Source: Frateuria_A sp051900535 (GTDB taxonomy: Bacteria > Pseudomonadota > Gammaproteobacteria > Xanthomonadales > Rhodanobacteraceae). From it: DNA of 64,000 nucleotides. Shown in pieces: positions 1 through 8,996 of this stretch (the stretch's first letter is position 1; each line of letters starts with the position of its first letter). The stretch is taken from positions 1,054,001 through 1,118,000 of the forward strand of contig NZ_JBHZGI010000001.1 in the NCBI RefSeq assembly GCF_051900535.1, given 5' to 3'. A program made the translations under genes and the position numbers. The notes under the pieces are model-generated. The model did no database searches, was not told where the DNA came from, and saw only the letters and a program-made list of their open reading frames with translations.

Positions 1-444
1 GCCCGGCACGGTGCTGCCGACCAGGCCGAAGAACACCCGCTCGCCGTTGCTGCCGCCGTTGATCGGCGTCAGGCCGCCGCCCTCGGCGCTGGCCTCATCG
101 TCCGAGTACGGCACCGGATCGATCACCGCCAGCCGGATGCGTCCGCGCGAGCGGGCGACCATCTCCTGCAGCATCTCGCGCACGCGTTGTTCGTAGCTTC
201 GGAGCTGCGGCAGGTCGCGGGTAGCGTGTTCGGAGAAGTACAGCGTAAGCTTCAGTGGCCGGTGCAGGTCGTCGATGATGTGCTGCGTGCCCGGCGTGAG
301 CGTGTAGAGGTGGTCGGCGGTCAAGTCGACGCGCGCTGTCTGCAGCCAGCGGCTGCTGGCCAGGGTGATGCCGATGAAGGCCAGGGTCAGGGCGACCAGC
401 GCGGCGACCAGCCAGGTGCGGCGGCCGATGTGCAGGTGGCGCAT
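1..444 (-). CDS. GldG-type ABC transporter auxiliary protein, 3' part outside window
   Basis: The first 148 residues are visible; the frame stays open to the window edge. A short basic N-terminus is followed by one membrane segment (about residues 11-30), then a soluble domain beginning with the pattern 'VDLTADHLYTLTPGT', typical of the GldG / ABC_transp_aux family (PF09822). In that family the protein is the periplasmic-facing partner of an ABC-2 exporter; the substrate here is unknown. The ATG lies one base past the stop of the upstream permease gene, so it is the last visible cistron of a three-gene operon (ATPase, permease, GldG). The family assignment comes from the N-terminal motif and gene order only, because the rest is missing. 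Confidence 0.8.
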   Translation of the reverse strand, partial: MRHLHIGRRTWLVAALVALTLAFIGITLASSRWLQTARVDLTADHLYTLTPGTQHIIDDLHRPLKLTLYFSEHATRDLPQLRSYEQRVREMLQEMVARSRGRIRLAVIDPVPYSDDEASAEGGGLTPINGGSNGERVFFGLVGSTVPG

Positions 445-445
445 G

Positions 446-1180
446 TCAGCGGTTCCGCTTCAGGTCGAGCACCAGCACGCCGGCGGTGAGCCAGGCGAGG
501 ATGGTGAGCAGGAAATACATCAGGTCGCGTACGTCGAGCACGCCGCGTGCGATCGCCTCGAAGTGCCGCAGCATCGACAGGTGCGCCACACCGTTGACCA
601 GCTTGCGCGGCAGCGCGCCCTGGAAGAAATCCAGCACCTGCGGCTGGCCGACCAGGATCAGCAGCACGCACACCAGCGCGGTCAGGATGAAGGCCACGAC
701 CTGGCTGCGCGTGAGCGTCGAGAGGCAGGCGCCGATCGCCAGGAACGCGCCAGCCATCAACCAACTGCCGAGGTAACCGGCGAAGATCACGCCGTTGTCC
801 GGGTCGCCCAGGTAGTTGACGGTGATCCAGATCGGAAAGGTCAGCGCCAGCGCCAGGCCGAGGAACAACCAGGCGGCGAGGAACTTGCCCAGCATCGCCT
901 GTACCAGCGTCACCGGCAGCGTCAGCAGCAACTCCAGCGTGCCGGCCTTGGATTCCTCCGCCCACATGCGCATCGACAGCGCCGGCGCCAGGATCAAGTA
1001 CAACCACGGGTGGATCACGAAGAACGGCTGCAGGTCAGCCAGCCCGCGTTCGTAGAAGTCGCCAGCGTAGAAGGTGAGCAGCCCGGCCAGTACCAGGAAG
1101 ATCACCAGGAACACGTACGCGACCGGGGTGACGAAGTAGCTGCGCAGCTCGCGGCGCATGATCGCGGCGACGGGATGCAT
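446..1180 (-). CDS. ABC-2 type exporter permease (GldF-like)
   Basis: 244 residues with about six hydrophobic segments and the ABC-2 permease pattern of an N-terminal 'MRRELRSYFVTPVAY' followed by a cytoplasmic 'MRMWAEESKAGTLELLLTLP' loop, which is characteristic of GldF/NosY-like permeases. It forms the membrane channel of the exporter encoded with the neighbouring ATPase. Its start codon overlaps the ATPase stop by one base (TGATG), indicating translational coupling, and the GldG-like gene follows after one base. Substrate is unknown. In Bacteroidetes gliding bacteria the equivalent GldAFG complex is linked to motility, but homologues are widespread and the role here should not be taken to be gliding. 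Confidence 0.88.
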   Translation of the reverse strand: MHPVAAIMRRELRSYFVTPVAYVFLVIFLVLAGLLTFYAGDFYERGLADLQPFFVIHPWLYLILAPALSMRMWAEESKAGTLELLLTLPVTLVQAMLGKFLAAWLFLGLALALTFPIWITVNYLGDPDNGVIFAGYLGSWLMAGAFLAIGACLSTLTRSQVVAFILTALVCVLLILVGQPQVLDFFQGALPRKLVNGVAHLSMLRHFEAIARGVLDVRDLMYFLLTILAWLTAGVLVLDLKRNR

Positions 1181-2106
1181 CAGGCGTCCTCCCCCATGGT
1201 GATCTGGCGGAAGACCTCATCCAGCCGGCCGCGCTCGAGCTGGATCTCCGACACCTCCAGGCCCTGCTGGCGCAGCAGGTCCTCGACCGGTTCCAGGATG
1301 CGCGCGCCGGGCTTGGGGAACACGGTGATGCGCCCGTCCAGCGGATCGACCTCGATCGCCGCCACCTGCGGCAGGCGGCCGAGCATCTCCTGGGACACGC
1401 CGCTGCCGGGTGCGCTGAAAGACACCGCCCCGTGGTAGCGCGAGCGCGCCTCCAGTTCGGCCGGCGTGGCATCGGCCAGCAGCTTGCCGCGGGCGATGAT
1501 CACCACCCGGTTGCACAGCGCGTGGACCTCCTCCAGCAGGTGGGTGGAGATCAGGATCGTGCGTTCGCGCGCCATCGAGTCGATCAGGCGGCGCACGGCA
1601 TGTTTCTGGTTCGGGTCCAGGCCGTCGGTGGGCTCGTCCAGCATCAGCACGGGAGGATCGTGCAGGATCGCCTGCGCCAGGCCCACGCGCCGGCGCAGCC
1701 CCTTCGACAGCGTGTCGATGCACTGCTCGAGCACGTCCTCCAGCTGCAGGTGCGTGACCACCTCGTCGAAGCGGCGGAAGCGCGCCTCGGCCGGCAGCGC
1801 ACGCACGCGCAGGATGAAGGTGAGGAACTCGCGCACGGTCATCTCGCCGTAGCTCGGCGCACCCTCGGGCAGGTAGCCGAGCGCGCGCTTGGCCTTGATC
1901 GGCTCGCGCTGCACGTCGTGGCCGCACACCCGCGCGGTGCCGGCGGTGGGCGTCAGGAAGCCGGCGATCATGCGCATCGCGGTGGTCTTGCCAGCGCCAT
2001 TGGGACCGAGCAGTCCCAGCACCTGGCCCGGCTCGGCGCGGATGGACAGCGCATCCACCGCGATGAGGCGGCCATAGCAGCGGGTGAGTCGGTCGGCTTC
2101 GATCAT
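1180..2106 (-). CDS. ABC transporter ATP-binding protein (GldA/NatA-like)
   Basis: 308 residues. Walker A GPNGAGKT is at about residues 34-41, the Q-loop region at 79-85 (YLPEGAP), the signature in its GldA/NatA-like form LSKGLRRRV at 133-141 (not canonical LSGGQ), and Walker B VLMLDEPT at 153-160. A C-terminal regulatory extension of about 90 residues follows the nucleotide-binding domain, as in drug- and sodium-exporter ATPases. It is the first gene of the ATPase-permease-GldG operon and probably energises export of an unknown substrate. The ATG at 2106 gives the usual start 'MIEADRLTRCYG', so I see no reason to move it. Confidence 0.9.
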   Translation of the reverse strand: MIEADRLTRCYGRLIAVDALSIRAEPGQVLGLLGPNGAGKTTAMRMIAGFLTPTAGTARVCGHDVQREPIKAKRALGYLPEGAPSYGEMTVREFLTFILRVRALPAEARFRRFDEVVTHLQLEDVLEQCIDTLSKGLRRRVGLAQAILHDPPVLMLDEPTDGLDPNQKHAVRRLIDSMARERTILISTHLLEEVHALCNRVVIIARGKLLADATPAELEARSRYHGAVSFSAPGSGVSQEMLGRLPQVAAIEVDPLDGRITVFPKPGARILEPVEDLLRQQGLEVSEIQLERGRLDEVFRQITMGEDA

Positions 2107-2166
2107 GCGGCGCGGGACTTGGACTGGCTCGTCACTCTAGCGCACGGTGCGCGGCTGCGGCAGGTT

Positions 2167-2281
2167 GCCCCATCCGCCGTCGGCACCTTCTCCCCGCAAG
2201 CGGGACGCTCGCTGGCGACAGTCGGCACTTGGTCCTTCCCCTCGCGAACGCGGGGGAAGGTGCCCCAAGGCCGGATGGGGC
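2167..2281. repeat. Intergenic palindromic repeat, family 1
   Basis: Outer arms GCCCCATCCG (2167-2176) and CGGATGGGGC (2272-2281) are perfect inverted repeats; inside them GGCACCTTC and GAAGGTGCC pair again. The core CCCCGCAAGCGGG recurs in the copy at about 34204-34356. It fills the gap between the convergent-side end of the receptor gene and the ATPase gene. Probably a non-coding REP-like element. Confidence 0.6.
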
Positions 2282-2289
2282 GCTTCCGC

Positions 2290-4815
2290 CTAGAAGCGGA
2301 AATCCACCCGAGCGTAGTAAAAGCCGCCGTTCATGCCGAACGGCATGGTTTCCCAGCCATAGGTAAAGCCCAGCTGCGGGAACGGCGCGCCGGTGTCCGG
2401 ATCCCACTTGTCCGGGTAGGTGTCGAACACGTTGTCGGCGCCCACCGTGAGCCTGGCCGCGTCGGAGAAGCGGTAGCCCAGCGCCACGTCGGCCAGCCAC
2501 TTGCCGCCCCAGGTCTGCTTGATCCCGGGCGTGAAGCCCTGCCCGCTGACCGGACCGAAGTAGTTGCCGCGCAGCGTGAAATCCCAGGCGCCGGTGCGAT
2601 ACACGCCCTGCAAAATGTGGTGCACGCGCGGCTGGCCTTCCTCGACCAGGGTGACCTGCGTGTCGTCGAACAACTTCTCCGGCGGCAGGATGGCCGACTG
2701 CGACTTGCGCCCGGTCACCTCGGTGCGGTTGTAGCTCAGCAACGCGGTGAGATCGAGGCTGCTGCCGCCGTCGAAGGCATAACCCTTCTGCGCCACCACG
2801 TCGGCGCCCTCGGTGCGGGTGTCGATCGCGTTGGTGAAGAACAGCACCTGCCCCACGCCGAGCGGATCGAGGATCGCCCGGATCGGGCAGTTGCCGTTGC
2901 CCGGCGCGCACGGCTGGCCGTCCGTGCCCACCGACTCGGGCACGATGTTGCTGGAGAAGATGATGCGGTCGTCGATGTCGATGCGGTAGACGTCCGCGGT
3001 GAGCGTGAAGTCGCCCATCGGCTTGTAGACGATGCCCAGCGTGCCGCTGCGCGAGGTTTCCTGCTTCAACGGCTGGATGCCGAAGGCGCGGGTGACCGGG
3101 CTGTCCTGCCGCGCGGTCAACGTGTCCACCAGCACGCCGCTCGGATCGAGGTTCGTCGAACGCTGGCTGTAGAACATCTGCTGCACGCCCGGCGCGCGGA
3201 AGCCGGTGGCCAGCGTGCCGCGCACGGCGAAGCTGTCGGTTGCGTCGAAGCGGGCCGAGAACTTGCCGGTGGTGGTGTTGCCGAAGTCCGAGTATTTCTC
3301 GTAGCGCGCCGCCGCACCGAGCAGCAGGCGTTCGGTGAGCTGCGATTCGGCGTCGAGGTAGAAGGCCCAGTTGTGGCGGCCATCGTTCACCGCCTCGGTG
3401 GGCGAGAAGCCGGGGAAGCCCTGCATGCCCGGCTGCGCGATCTCGCCGGTCTGGCCGAAGATCGGAATGCCGCGGTCGTTCGTCCGACCGTAGGTGTAGG
3501 TCACCGGATCGCCCGGGGTGATCGCGTACTCGTCCTTGCGCCACTCCACGCCCGTGGCCAGGTCCAGCGGATTGGCACCCACGCCCCAGTCGACCGGGCC
3601 GCGCACGTCCAGGTTGAAGGTGGTTTCGGTGAGCTTGAGCTTGCCCGTGTCGGCCTCGGTGGGCGATTGCGCGTAGATGCCGCCGCCCGGCGCCGGCTCG
3701 TACCACCAGCTCACGTTGACCGAATCGGCCTCGTGGAAGCCGAAATGGTTGCGTCCCCGGTTGACCGACACGTCCAGGTCCCAGTCGCCGAGCGGACGAC
3801 GAAATCCCACGGCCAGCGAGGCGTCCTTCACCGTGGTGACGATGTTGGGCAGGAAACCGTCCGGATAGAGCGCCGGCACCGTGCGGTTGTCGCCCGCCGG
3901 ACGGAAGAAGCCGTACGAGCTGCCGTCTCGTTTGGAAACGCCGCCGAACCAGTACAGCTCGCCACCTGCCACCGGCAGACCGCCGTTGAGCCAGAAGTAG
4001 GCATCCTTGGCGTCTGCATCGCCCAGGCGCTGGGTGACGCGCGGCGGATCCACGCGCAGCGTGTCCAGCCCGGCGCGGTTGGTGGCGTCCCGCTTGCGGT
4101 ATTCGAGCGTGAGGTCGAGGTAGCCATCCCCGCCGAGCTTGATCCCCGTATTGACGCTGCCCTGGCGCATCAGGCCGTCGCCCTTGTACGTCTGTCCGCT
4201 TTCGAGCGAAACGTCGGTGCGGCCAGTCTGCTTCTTCAGGACGATGTTGATCACGCCGGAGATCGCGTCGGAGCCGTACTGGGCCGCCGCACCGTCGCGC
4301 AACACCTCGATGCGCTCGATCGCCGAGATCGGAATGGCGTTGATGTCGGTGCCGGCCGAGCCGCGGCCCACGGTCTGCTGCACGTTCACCAGGGCCTGCT
4401 GGTGGCGGCGCTTGCCGTTGACCAGCACGAGCACCTGGTCCGGACCGAGGCCGCGCAACGTTGCCGGACGCAGGATGTCGGTGCCATCGCTGACGAATGT
4501 GCGCGAGAAATTGAAGCTCGGCTCGAGCATCTGCAGCGCTTGTCCCACTTCGACCACGCCGGCGTCCTGCAGCTGTTCGGCACTGATGACGTCGACAGGC
4601 GCCACCGCCTCCGCAGCCGTGCGGTCCTTGGCGCGCGATCCGATCACCTGCACGCTGTCCAGCTCGGTGACCTTTCCCTTGTCCTTCGCGTCGTCCCGGG
4701 GCGCCTGCTGGCCCAGTGCGGGCAGACACAATCCCAGTGCGAGGACGGCCAGGCCCGTGCGCGGCACGACAGATCCTGCGCGACCCTTGTGGGTCGCGTG
4801 ATGGTGATGCGACAT
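2290..4815 (-). CDS. TonB-dependent outer-membrane receptor
   Basis: 841 residues. An N-terminal signal-type region (hydrophobic about residues 20-36) follows an unusual histidine stretch (MSHHHH). A TonB-box-like 'DSVQVIGSRA' lies near residue 53, then a plug domain with the conserved 'RIEVLRDGAAAQYGSDAISG' motif around residue 170, and a long beta-barrel ending in aromatic 'ARVDFRF', the normal C-terminal sorting signal. It takes up a substrate across the outer membrane using TonB-ExbBD energy. The ligand cannot be told from sequence: there is no adjacent regulator, anti-sigma factor or periplasmic binding protein. It appears monocistronic. Confidence 0.92.
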   Translation of the reverse strand: MSHHHHATHKGRAGSVVPRTGLAVLALGLCLPALGQQAPRDDAKDKGKVTELDSVQVIGSRAKDRTAAEAVAPVDVISAEQLQDAGVVEVGQALQMLEPSFNFSRTFVSDGTDILRPATLRGLGPDQVLVLVNGKRRHQQALVNVQQTVGRGSAGTDINAIPISAIERIEVLRDGAAAQYGSDAISGVINIVLKKQTGRTDVSLESGQTYKGDGLMRQGSVNTGIKLGGDGYLDLTLEYRKRDATNRAGLDTLRVDPPRVTQRLGDADAKDAYFWLNGGLPVAGGELYWFGGVSKRDGSSYGFFRPAGDNRTVPALYPDGFLPNIVTTVKDASLAVGFRRPLGDWDLDVSVNRGRNHFGFHEADSVNVSWWYEPAPGGGIYAQSPTEADTGKLKLTETTFNLDVRGPVDWGVGANPLDLATGVEWRKDEYAITPGDPVTYTYGRTNDRGIPIFGQTGEIAQPGMQGFPGFSPTEAVNDGRHNWAFYLDAESQLTERLLLGAAARYEKYSDFGNTTTGKFSARFDATDSFAVRGTLATGFRAPGVQQMFYSQRSTNLDPSGVLVDTLTARQDSPVTRAFGIQPLKQETSRSGTLGIVYKPMGDFTLTADVYRIDIDDRIIFSSNIVPESVGTDGQPCAPGNGNCPIRAILDPLGVGQVLFFTNAIDTRTEGADVVAQKGYAFDGGSSLDLTALLSYNRTEVTGRKSQSAILPPEKLFDDTQVTLVEEGQPRVHHILQGVYRTGAWDFTLRGNYFGPVSGQGFTPGIKQTWGGKWLADVALGYRFSDAARLTVGADNVFDTYPDKWDPDTGAPFPQLGFTYGWETMPFGMNGGFYYARVDFRF

Positions 4816-5032
4816 GCGTTGCTCCCTCCCGAATGGCCGCCTCCAGGCGGCGCTGCTTCCCCTGCGCGAAGCAGGCTGCCATGCGGAAGGTGGGGGAGTT
4901 GTGTCCTGCCGCGCGGTTCAGCAGGTTGACGCGACTACCGGTCCATGGCGGCGCAGGCGACAGCGATCGGTCGCGCCACGCGTTGGCCGTCGACCACCGG
5001 GACAGGCAGCTCAGGCGCCAACCTTGCGGACA

Positions 5033-5070
5033 AAAAAAATCCTGCCCGCGCGAGGCGGGCAGGATTTCGA
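5033..5070 (-). terminator. Rho-independent terminator
   Basis: On the minus strand an 11-bp-class stem (AATCCTGCCCGC / GCGGGCAGGATT) is followed by a run of eight T. It lies just past the stop of the SRPBCC-fusion gene at 5089 and should end that transcript before the receptor gene. Confidence 0.9.
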
Positions 5071-5088
5071 AGGACGAACCGCGCGGGC

Positions 5089-6501
5089 TTACTGGCCTGC
5101 GCTGGCAGCCTCGGCCGGAGCAGCGGCGGTGCCGGCCGGAGCAGGCGCCGAGGCGCTGGAGGCGGGCGCCGAAGCACTGCTGGCCGGCGCCGGCTCGAGG
5201 GTCGGCTGCGGGATGCCAGCGGCCTGCTCGGGAGTCTGCTCCGGGACATCGTCGCCCAGCAGCGGCAGGTAGACGTCGTACTTGGCGTAGGTGGTGATGT
5301 TGCCGCCCTTGTCCTTCGCCTCCGGCTGCACTTCGATGTCGTACAGGCGGTTGGTCACTTCGTCGAACTTGTAGCCGTGGGTCTGCGCGTAGGCCTTGAG
5401 CATCTCGCGGGTCTGCGGCACGCCGGCGGCGGTACCGTTCCACACGCCCACCAGGGCAGGACCGCCGAAGGCCAGCGTGGCGCGCACGTTGTTGTCCACG
5501 ATCAGGCGGCCGAAGCGGTCATGGTCGCCCGGCTGCGGACCGGCCGGCTTGGCGCCGGCGGCGCTGCTGGCGCTGGCCGGCGCGCTGGAAGCCTCGGCCG
5601 GTTCCTCTTCCTCGCCGAGCTTGGGCGGCTGCGGCGCGGTCAGCTCCTGGCTCTGACCGGCCACGGTCAGGCTGGTGGCGTCGATCGGCATGCCGACATC
5701 GAAGGTGTAGTTCTGGTCGCCGAAGTTGGTGGTGAAGATCACACGCGGGCCGACCACGTTCACGCCCAGCTTCTTGGCGGCGTCCTGGATCTGCTTGACG
5801 GCGGTGGCGGTCGCATCGTCCAGGGCGGCCAGGCCGCCGCTGCGCGGGATCGAGCTGGAGACCAGCAGCATCGGGGTCGGCTGGGTCGGACGGATGTACG
5901 GGACCAGGTTGCCGTAATCGATGTTGGGCACCGCCGCCAGCACGTTCTGCAGGTTGCCCAGGCTGGTCTGGATCAACGAATCCGGATCGCCGTGGATGTA
6001 CAGGTTCGAATAGCGATTGACCAGGTTGAAGCCGTAAGCCACGTCATAGGACCAGGTGACCTTGGTCAGCTGATGGCGGCTGCCCTGGCGCTCCATGTCC
6101 AGCGTGAAGTGCTTGTCCTGCCCGCGCCAGTCGTTGTCGAGGTTCCAGACGACCTTGGCTTCGTTGACGGTGTTGTCGACCTTGTAGAAATCGGGGTCGG
6201 CGCTGGCGATGGTCAGCTTGCCGTCGCTGACGCGATCGTTGTCACTGGTCCAGCTGACTTCCGCGCCAGGGCCATAGGCCTTTCCGGAAAGCTTGAACTG
6301 GATTTTCGGGTCTTCCTGGCGGAGCGAGGAGTAGTCCTCGAAGCGGCGGAAGTTGTTGAGGACATCGTAGACCTGGCGCATGTCCTTGCCGAAGACCAAC
6401 GATCGTTCCACATGGCCGCTGCCGGGCATGATCACGCCTACCACGACACCGACCACGGCGACGATGATCAGGGCCACAATGAATTCAAGAACACGCATCA
6501 T
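5089..6501 (-). CDS. Membrane-anchored SRPBCC domain protein with second effector-binding-like domain
   Basis: 470 residues. One N-terminal membrane helix (about 7-27) is followed by an SRPBCC/polyketide-cyclase-like domain (about 30-190), where the 'VYDVLNNFRRFEDYSSL' start is typical. A second region (about 205-430) contains 'TPMLLVSSSIPRSGGL' and 'YAKYDVYLPL' and resembles a GyrI-like/effector-binding fold. Ala/Ser/Pro-rich low-complexity segments interrupt the second region (about 300-330) and form the last 55 residues. Its function is unknown; a lipid- or small-molecule-binding role at the inner membrane is inference. There are two ATG codons in tandem at the start and either could be used. 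A strong terminator follows directly, so the gene is probably transcribed alone. Confidence 0.75.
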   Translation of the reverse strand: MMRVLEFIVALIIVAVVGVVVGVIMPGSGHVERSLVFGKDMRQVYDVLNNFRRFEDYSSLRQEDPKIQFKLSGKAYGPGAEVSWTSDNDRVSDGKLTIASADPDFYKVDNTVNEAKVVWNLDNDWRGQDKHFTLDMERQGSRHQLTKVTWSYDVAYGFNLVNRYSNLYIHGDPDSLIQTSLGNLQNVLAAVPNIDYGNLVPYIRPTQPTPMLLVSSSIPRSGGLAALDDATATAVKQIQDAAKKLGVNVVGPRVIFTTNFGDQNYTFDVGMPIDATSLTVAGQSQELTAPQPPKLGEEEEPAEASSAPASASSAAGAKPAGPQPGDHDRFGRLIVDNNVRATLAFGGPALVGVWNGTAAGVPQTREMLKAYAQTHGYKFDEVTNRLYDIEVQPEAKDKGGNITTYAKYDVYLPLLGDDVPEQTPEQAAGIPQPTLEPAPASSASAPASSASAPAPAGTAAAPAEAASAGQ

Positions 6502-6833
6502 TACCTGGGTTCTCCGAGCGTTTTTCCGCGCAGCGCTATAAGGTTCCCGTCGGATTCCGCGCCACGGGGTTGACCCCGGAGGAAGGCACGGCGAGGGTCG
6601 GCGAAATACCGAAGCTTGGGATGGTACTTGCTCGCGGGCTGGAACGCCATCGGGCGCGCAGGGGCCTGTCTGGGCGCCGTGAAAACGGCCTGAGACGGGC
6701 TGCGGGCGGCTCCTACGATCGCTCCCCGGGACGAGCGCAGGCGACCCCGCAGACCAGTCCAGTGCAGTATCCGCCCGTCGCGCCCGGCTCCCGACGGCGG
6801 GCTGCGCCTGCGCGCTTGGCGCAGGCCGACGAA
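6502..6833. other. 332-bp non-coding gap
   Basis: It should hold the promoter of the minus-strand SRPBCC-fusion gene, but no convincing -35/-10 pair stands out. A small GCCGT-GAAA-ACGGC hairpin lies at 6676-6689. A CCTGCGC-GCTTG-GCGCAGG hairpin lies at 6807-6825, just beyond the stop of the response regulator, and could help end its transcript although no T-run follows. No coding region is supported. Confidence 0.5.
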
Positions 6834-7475
6834 TCAGACGATGCCCAGCTCCAGCGCCTTCAACACCGCACGGGTGCGGTCGCGCACGCCGAGCTTGGAA
6901 AGAATGTTCGACACATGGTTCTTCACCGTTCCCTCGGCGACCTTCAGCGAGTTGGCGATTTCCTTGTTGGAATAGCCACCCGACAGCAGGCGCAGGATTT
7001 CCGTCTCGCGCTCGGTCAGCGGGTCCGGTTGCTCCAGGCTGGTGAACTGGTTCTGCATGCGCCCCACCCCGGCCAGCAGCCGCTGGGTGACCATCGGTGC
7101 CACCAGCGAGCCGCCGGCGGCGACGGTGCGCACCGCCTCGACCAACTGCTCCAGCGAGACATCCTTCAGCAGGTAGCCGCGCGCGCCGGCCTTCAGGCCC
7201 TGCAGCACCAACTGGTCGTCGTCGAAGGTGGTCAGGATGATGGTCGGCGGAAGCTCGCCGCGCGCCGAGAGCGCCTGCAGCACTTCCAGGCCGCTCATGT
7301 TGGGCATGCGCAGATCCAGCAGCACGACGTCAGGCTTGATCCGCGGAATGTCGGCCACTGCCTGCGCGCCGTCGACGCACTCGGCGACCACACGGATGTC
7401 TTCGGCCAGGTCCAGCAGCGAACGGACGCCCTGGCGCACCAGGTTCTGGTCATCGACGAGACAGACGGAAATCAT
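6834..7475 (-). CDS. NarL/LuxR-family response regulator
   Basis: 213 residues. The receiver domain (1-120) has acidic residues near 8-9, phospho-acceptor Asp54 ('VLLDLRMP') and Lys of 'YLLKDV'. The C-terminal LuxR-type helix-turn-helix (about 148-208) carries 'LTERETEILRLLSGGYSNKEIA'-type signature residues. I start it at the ATG at 7475 because GGAA lies about 5 bases upstream and the receiver then begins normally (MISVCLVDDQ); a longer frame exists but adds unmatched residues. It is encoded 96 bases after its histidine kinase. The pair resembles DesK/DesR, whose known members sense membrane state; the target genes here are unknown. Confidence 0.92.
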   Translation of the reverse strand: MISVCLVDDQNLVRQGVRSLLDLAEDIRVVAECVDGAQAVADIPRIKPDVVLLDLRMPNMSGLEVLQALSARGELPPTIILTTFDDDQLVLQGLKAGARGYLLKDVSLEQLVEAVRTVAAGGSLVAPMVTQRLLAGVGRMQNQFTSLEQPDPLTERETEILRLLSGGYSNKEIANSLKVAEGTVKNHVSNILSKLGVRDRTRAVLKALELGIV

Positions 7476-7571
7476 CGCGGTTCCTCGATAGTGCGGTGAT
7501 GGTGCGCTTTCCGCGCGACCGTGGCGCCGGGCGCTGCCCGCCATTCTGGCATGGGACGCGCCAGCCCGGCG

Positions 7572-8801
7572 TCATGACATGCTCAACGCCGGCGGTTCGA
7601 GCCGGGATGGCGAATGGGCCAGTTCCAGCGCCTCGCCCAGCGGCAGCCGCACGGTCAGCGCGAATCCCTCGCTGACGGCAGTATCGACCGCGACGCTGCC
7701 GCCGAACTCCGCCAGCCGCTCGCGCATGCCGGAAAGGCCGTTGCCGGGCTTGAAGTGCGCCGCGCCGCGGCCGTCGTCGCGCGCGTGCAACCCGATCTGG
7801 TTGGCATCGGCATAGGCGAAGGTCAGCCAGAGCTGACGCGCGCCAGCATGCTTGGCGCAGTTGGTGATGATCTCCTGCGCGCAGCGCAGCAGCACCTGTG
7901 CGCGACGCGGATCCTCCACGCTGAACCGCGGCGGCGTGTCAACGTGCACGGACAGCCCGGGCACGCCCTCGATCAGGCTGCGCAGCGCCTGGGTCAGGTC
8001 GATGGCGTCGTCCTGGCGGAGCTCGCTGACCGCCTCGCGCACATCCGACAGCAGATGCCGCGCGGTCGCCTGCGCCTTGCGCACGTGCTCGGCCGAGGCG
8101 TCGTTGGCCAGATGGCTGGCCACTTCGAGGTTGAGGCTGAGCGCGGTGAGGTGGTGGCCGATCAGGTCGTGCAGCTCGCGCGCGATGCGCATGCGCTCGG
8201 CGATGCGGGTCGATTCGGCCAGCAGTGCGCGGGTGGCGCGCAGTTCGGAGTTGAGCCGCCGCTGCGCCTCGCGCGCCTCGGTCTGCTGGCTCGCCACCAT
8301 CGAGGTGAAGAACGCCAGCGCCGAGATGCCCAAGTACATGCATACCTGCAGGAACGCGGTGACGATCGTCCAGCCCATGTAGCTGGCGATGATCGGGATC
8401 AGCATCAGGTTCTGCGCCAGCATCCACACCAGCCCCGCCACCACCGGCAACTGCCAGGGCAAGACCACCGCGATCACCAGCATCAGCATCGCCGACAGGC
8501 CGCTCTGGCTGAACCAGCCCATCGCCACGGCCGAGCCGGTCAGCACCACCAGGCCGAACAGCTTGAGCACCTGCGCGCGACCGCTCTGCCGGCTCATGCC
8601 CGAGCGGCCGGTCAGCAGCAGGTAGGTCAGCCCGAACACCAGGTAGGAAAGGATCCAGCCGGAAATGTTCGGGTTGCTCCACCACGCATTGACCTGGGCC
8701 AGGCTCCAGCTGCCGGGCAACAGCGGCAGCGCCACGCAGAGGTAGGTGAACAGCCCGGTCAGCCGCAGCAGCCGGATATGGTTGAAATTGGTCCAGGACA
8801 T
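7572..8801 (-). CDS. DesK/NarX-type sensor histidine kinase
   Basis: 409 residues. Five or six membrane helices occupy residues about 10-170 with no large periplasmic domain. A short coiled segment leads to a HisKA_3 box with the phospho-acceptor His at about residue 211 in 'ARELHDLIGHHLTAL', and a HATPase_c domain follows with 'NCAKHAG' (N box), 'DDGRG' (G1) and 'GLSGMRERL' (G2). All catalytic parts look intact. The membrane-embedded sensor without an extracytoplasmic domain is typical of kinases reading bilayer properties or membrane-soluble ligands (inference). It is transcribed before, and probably with, the LuxR-type regulator gene. Confidence 0.92.
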   Translation of the reverse strand: MSWTNFNHIRLLRLTGLFTYLCVALPLLPGSWSLAQVNAWWSNPNISGWILSYLVFGLTYLLLTGRSGMSRQSGRAQVLKLFGLVVLTGSAVAMGWFSQSGLSAMLMLVIAVVLPWQLPVVAGLVWMLAQNLMLIPIIASYMGWTIVTAFLQVCMYLGISALAFFTSMVASQQTEAREAQRRLNSELRATRALLAESTRIAERMRIARELHDLIGHHLTALSLNLEVASHLANDASAEHVRKAQATARHLLSDVREAVSELRQDDAIDLTQALRSLIEGVPGLSVHVDTPPRFSVEDPRRAQVLLRCAQEIITNCAKHAGARQLWLTFAYADANQIGLHARDDGRGAAHFKPGNGLSGMRERLAEFGGSVAVDTAVSEGFALTVRLPLGEALELAHSPSRLEPPALSMS

Positions 8802-8996
8802 ACCGGCATCATAGGCCCACGCCAGCCTCGCGCAATGCGCGGAAAGTCACCCTGCCACCGGTCACGCAGGCTCGCGTTTTACAAAGGTTTTACAGCCGCG
8901 CGCAGGGTGTGCGCCCTGCCATCGCATGCCATAATGCGCCCTTGCGGGACGCCCCTGGCAGCCCACCGATCTGACTGTTTATCTGCGGAGCAACGA

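Noticed and set aside
1432..4929. Open frame of about 1165 codons on the plus strand opposite the receptor gene
   Set aside because: Arg/His/Ala-rich translation with no recognisable domain; it is the antisense shadow of a GC-rich receptor gene that has signal peptide, plug and barrel.
8878..8935. Promoter for the acetyltransferase-minCDE operon (TTTACA and CATAAT boxes)
   Set aside because: The boxes are about 35 bases apart, too far for a sigma70 promoter; CATAAT alone is not enough.
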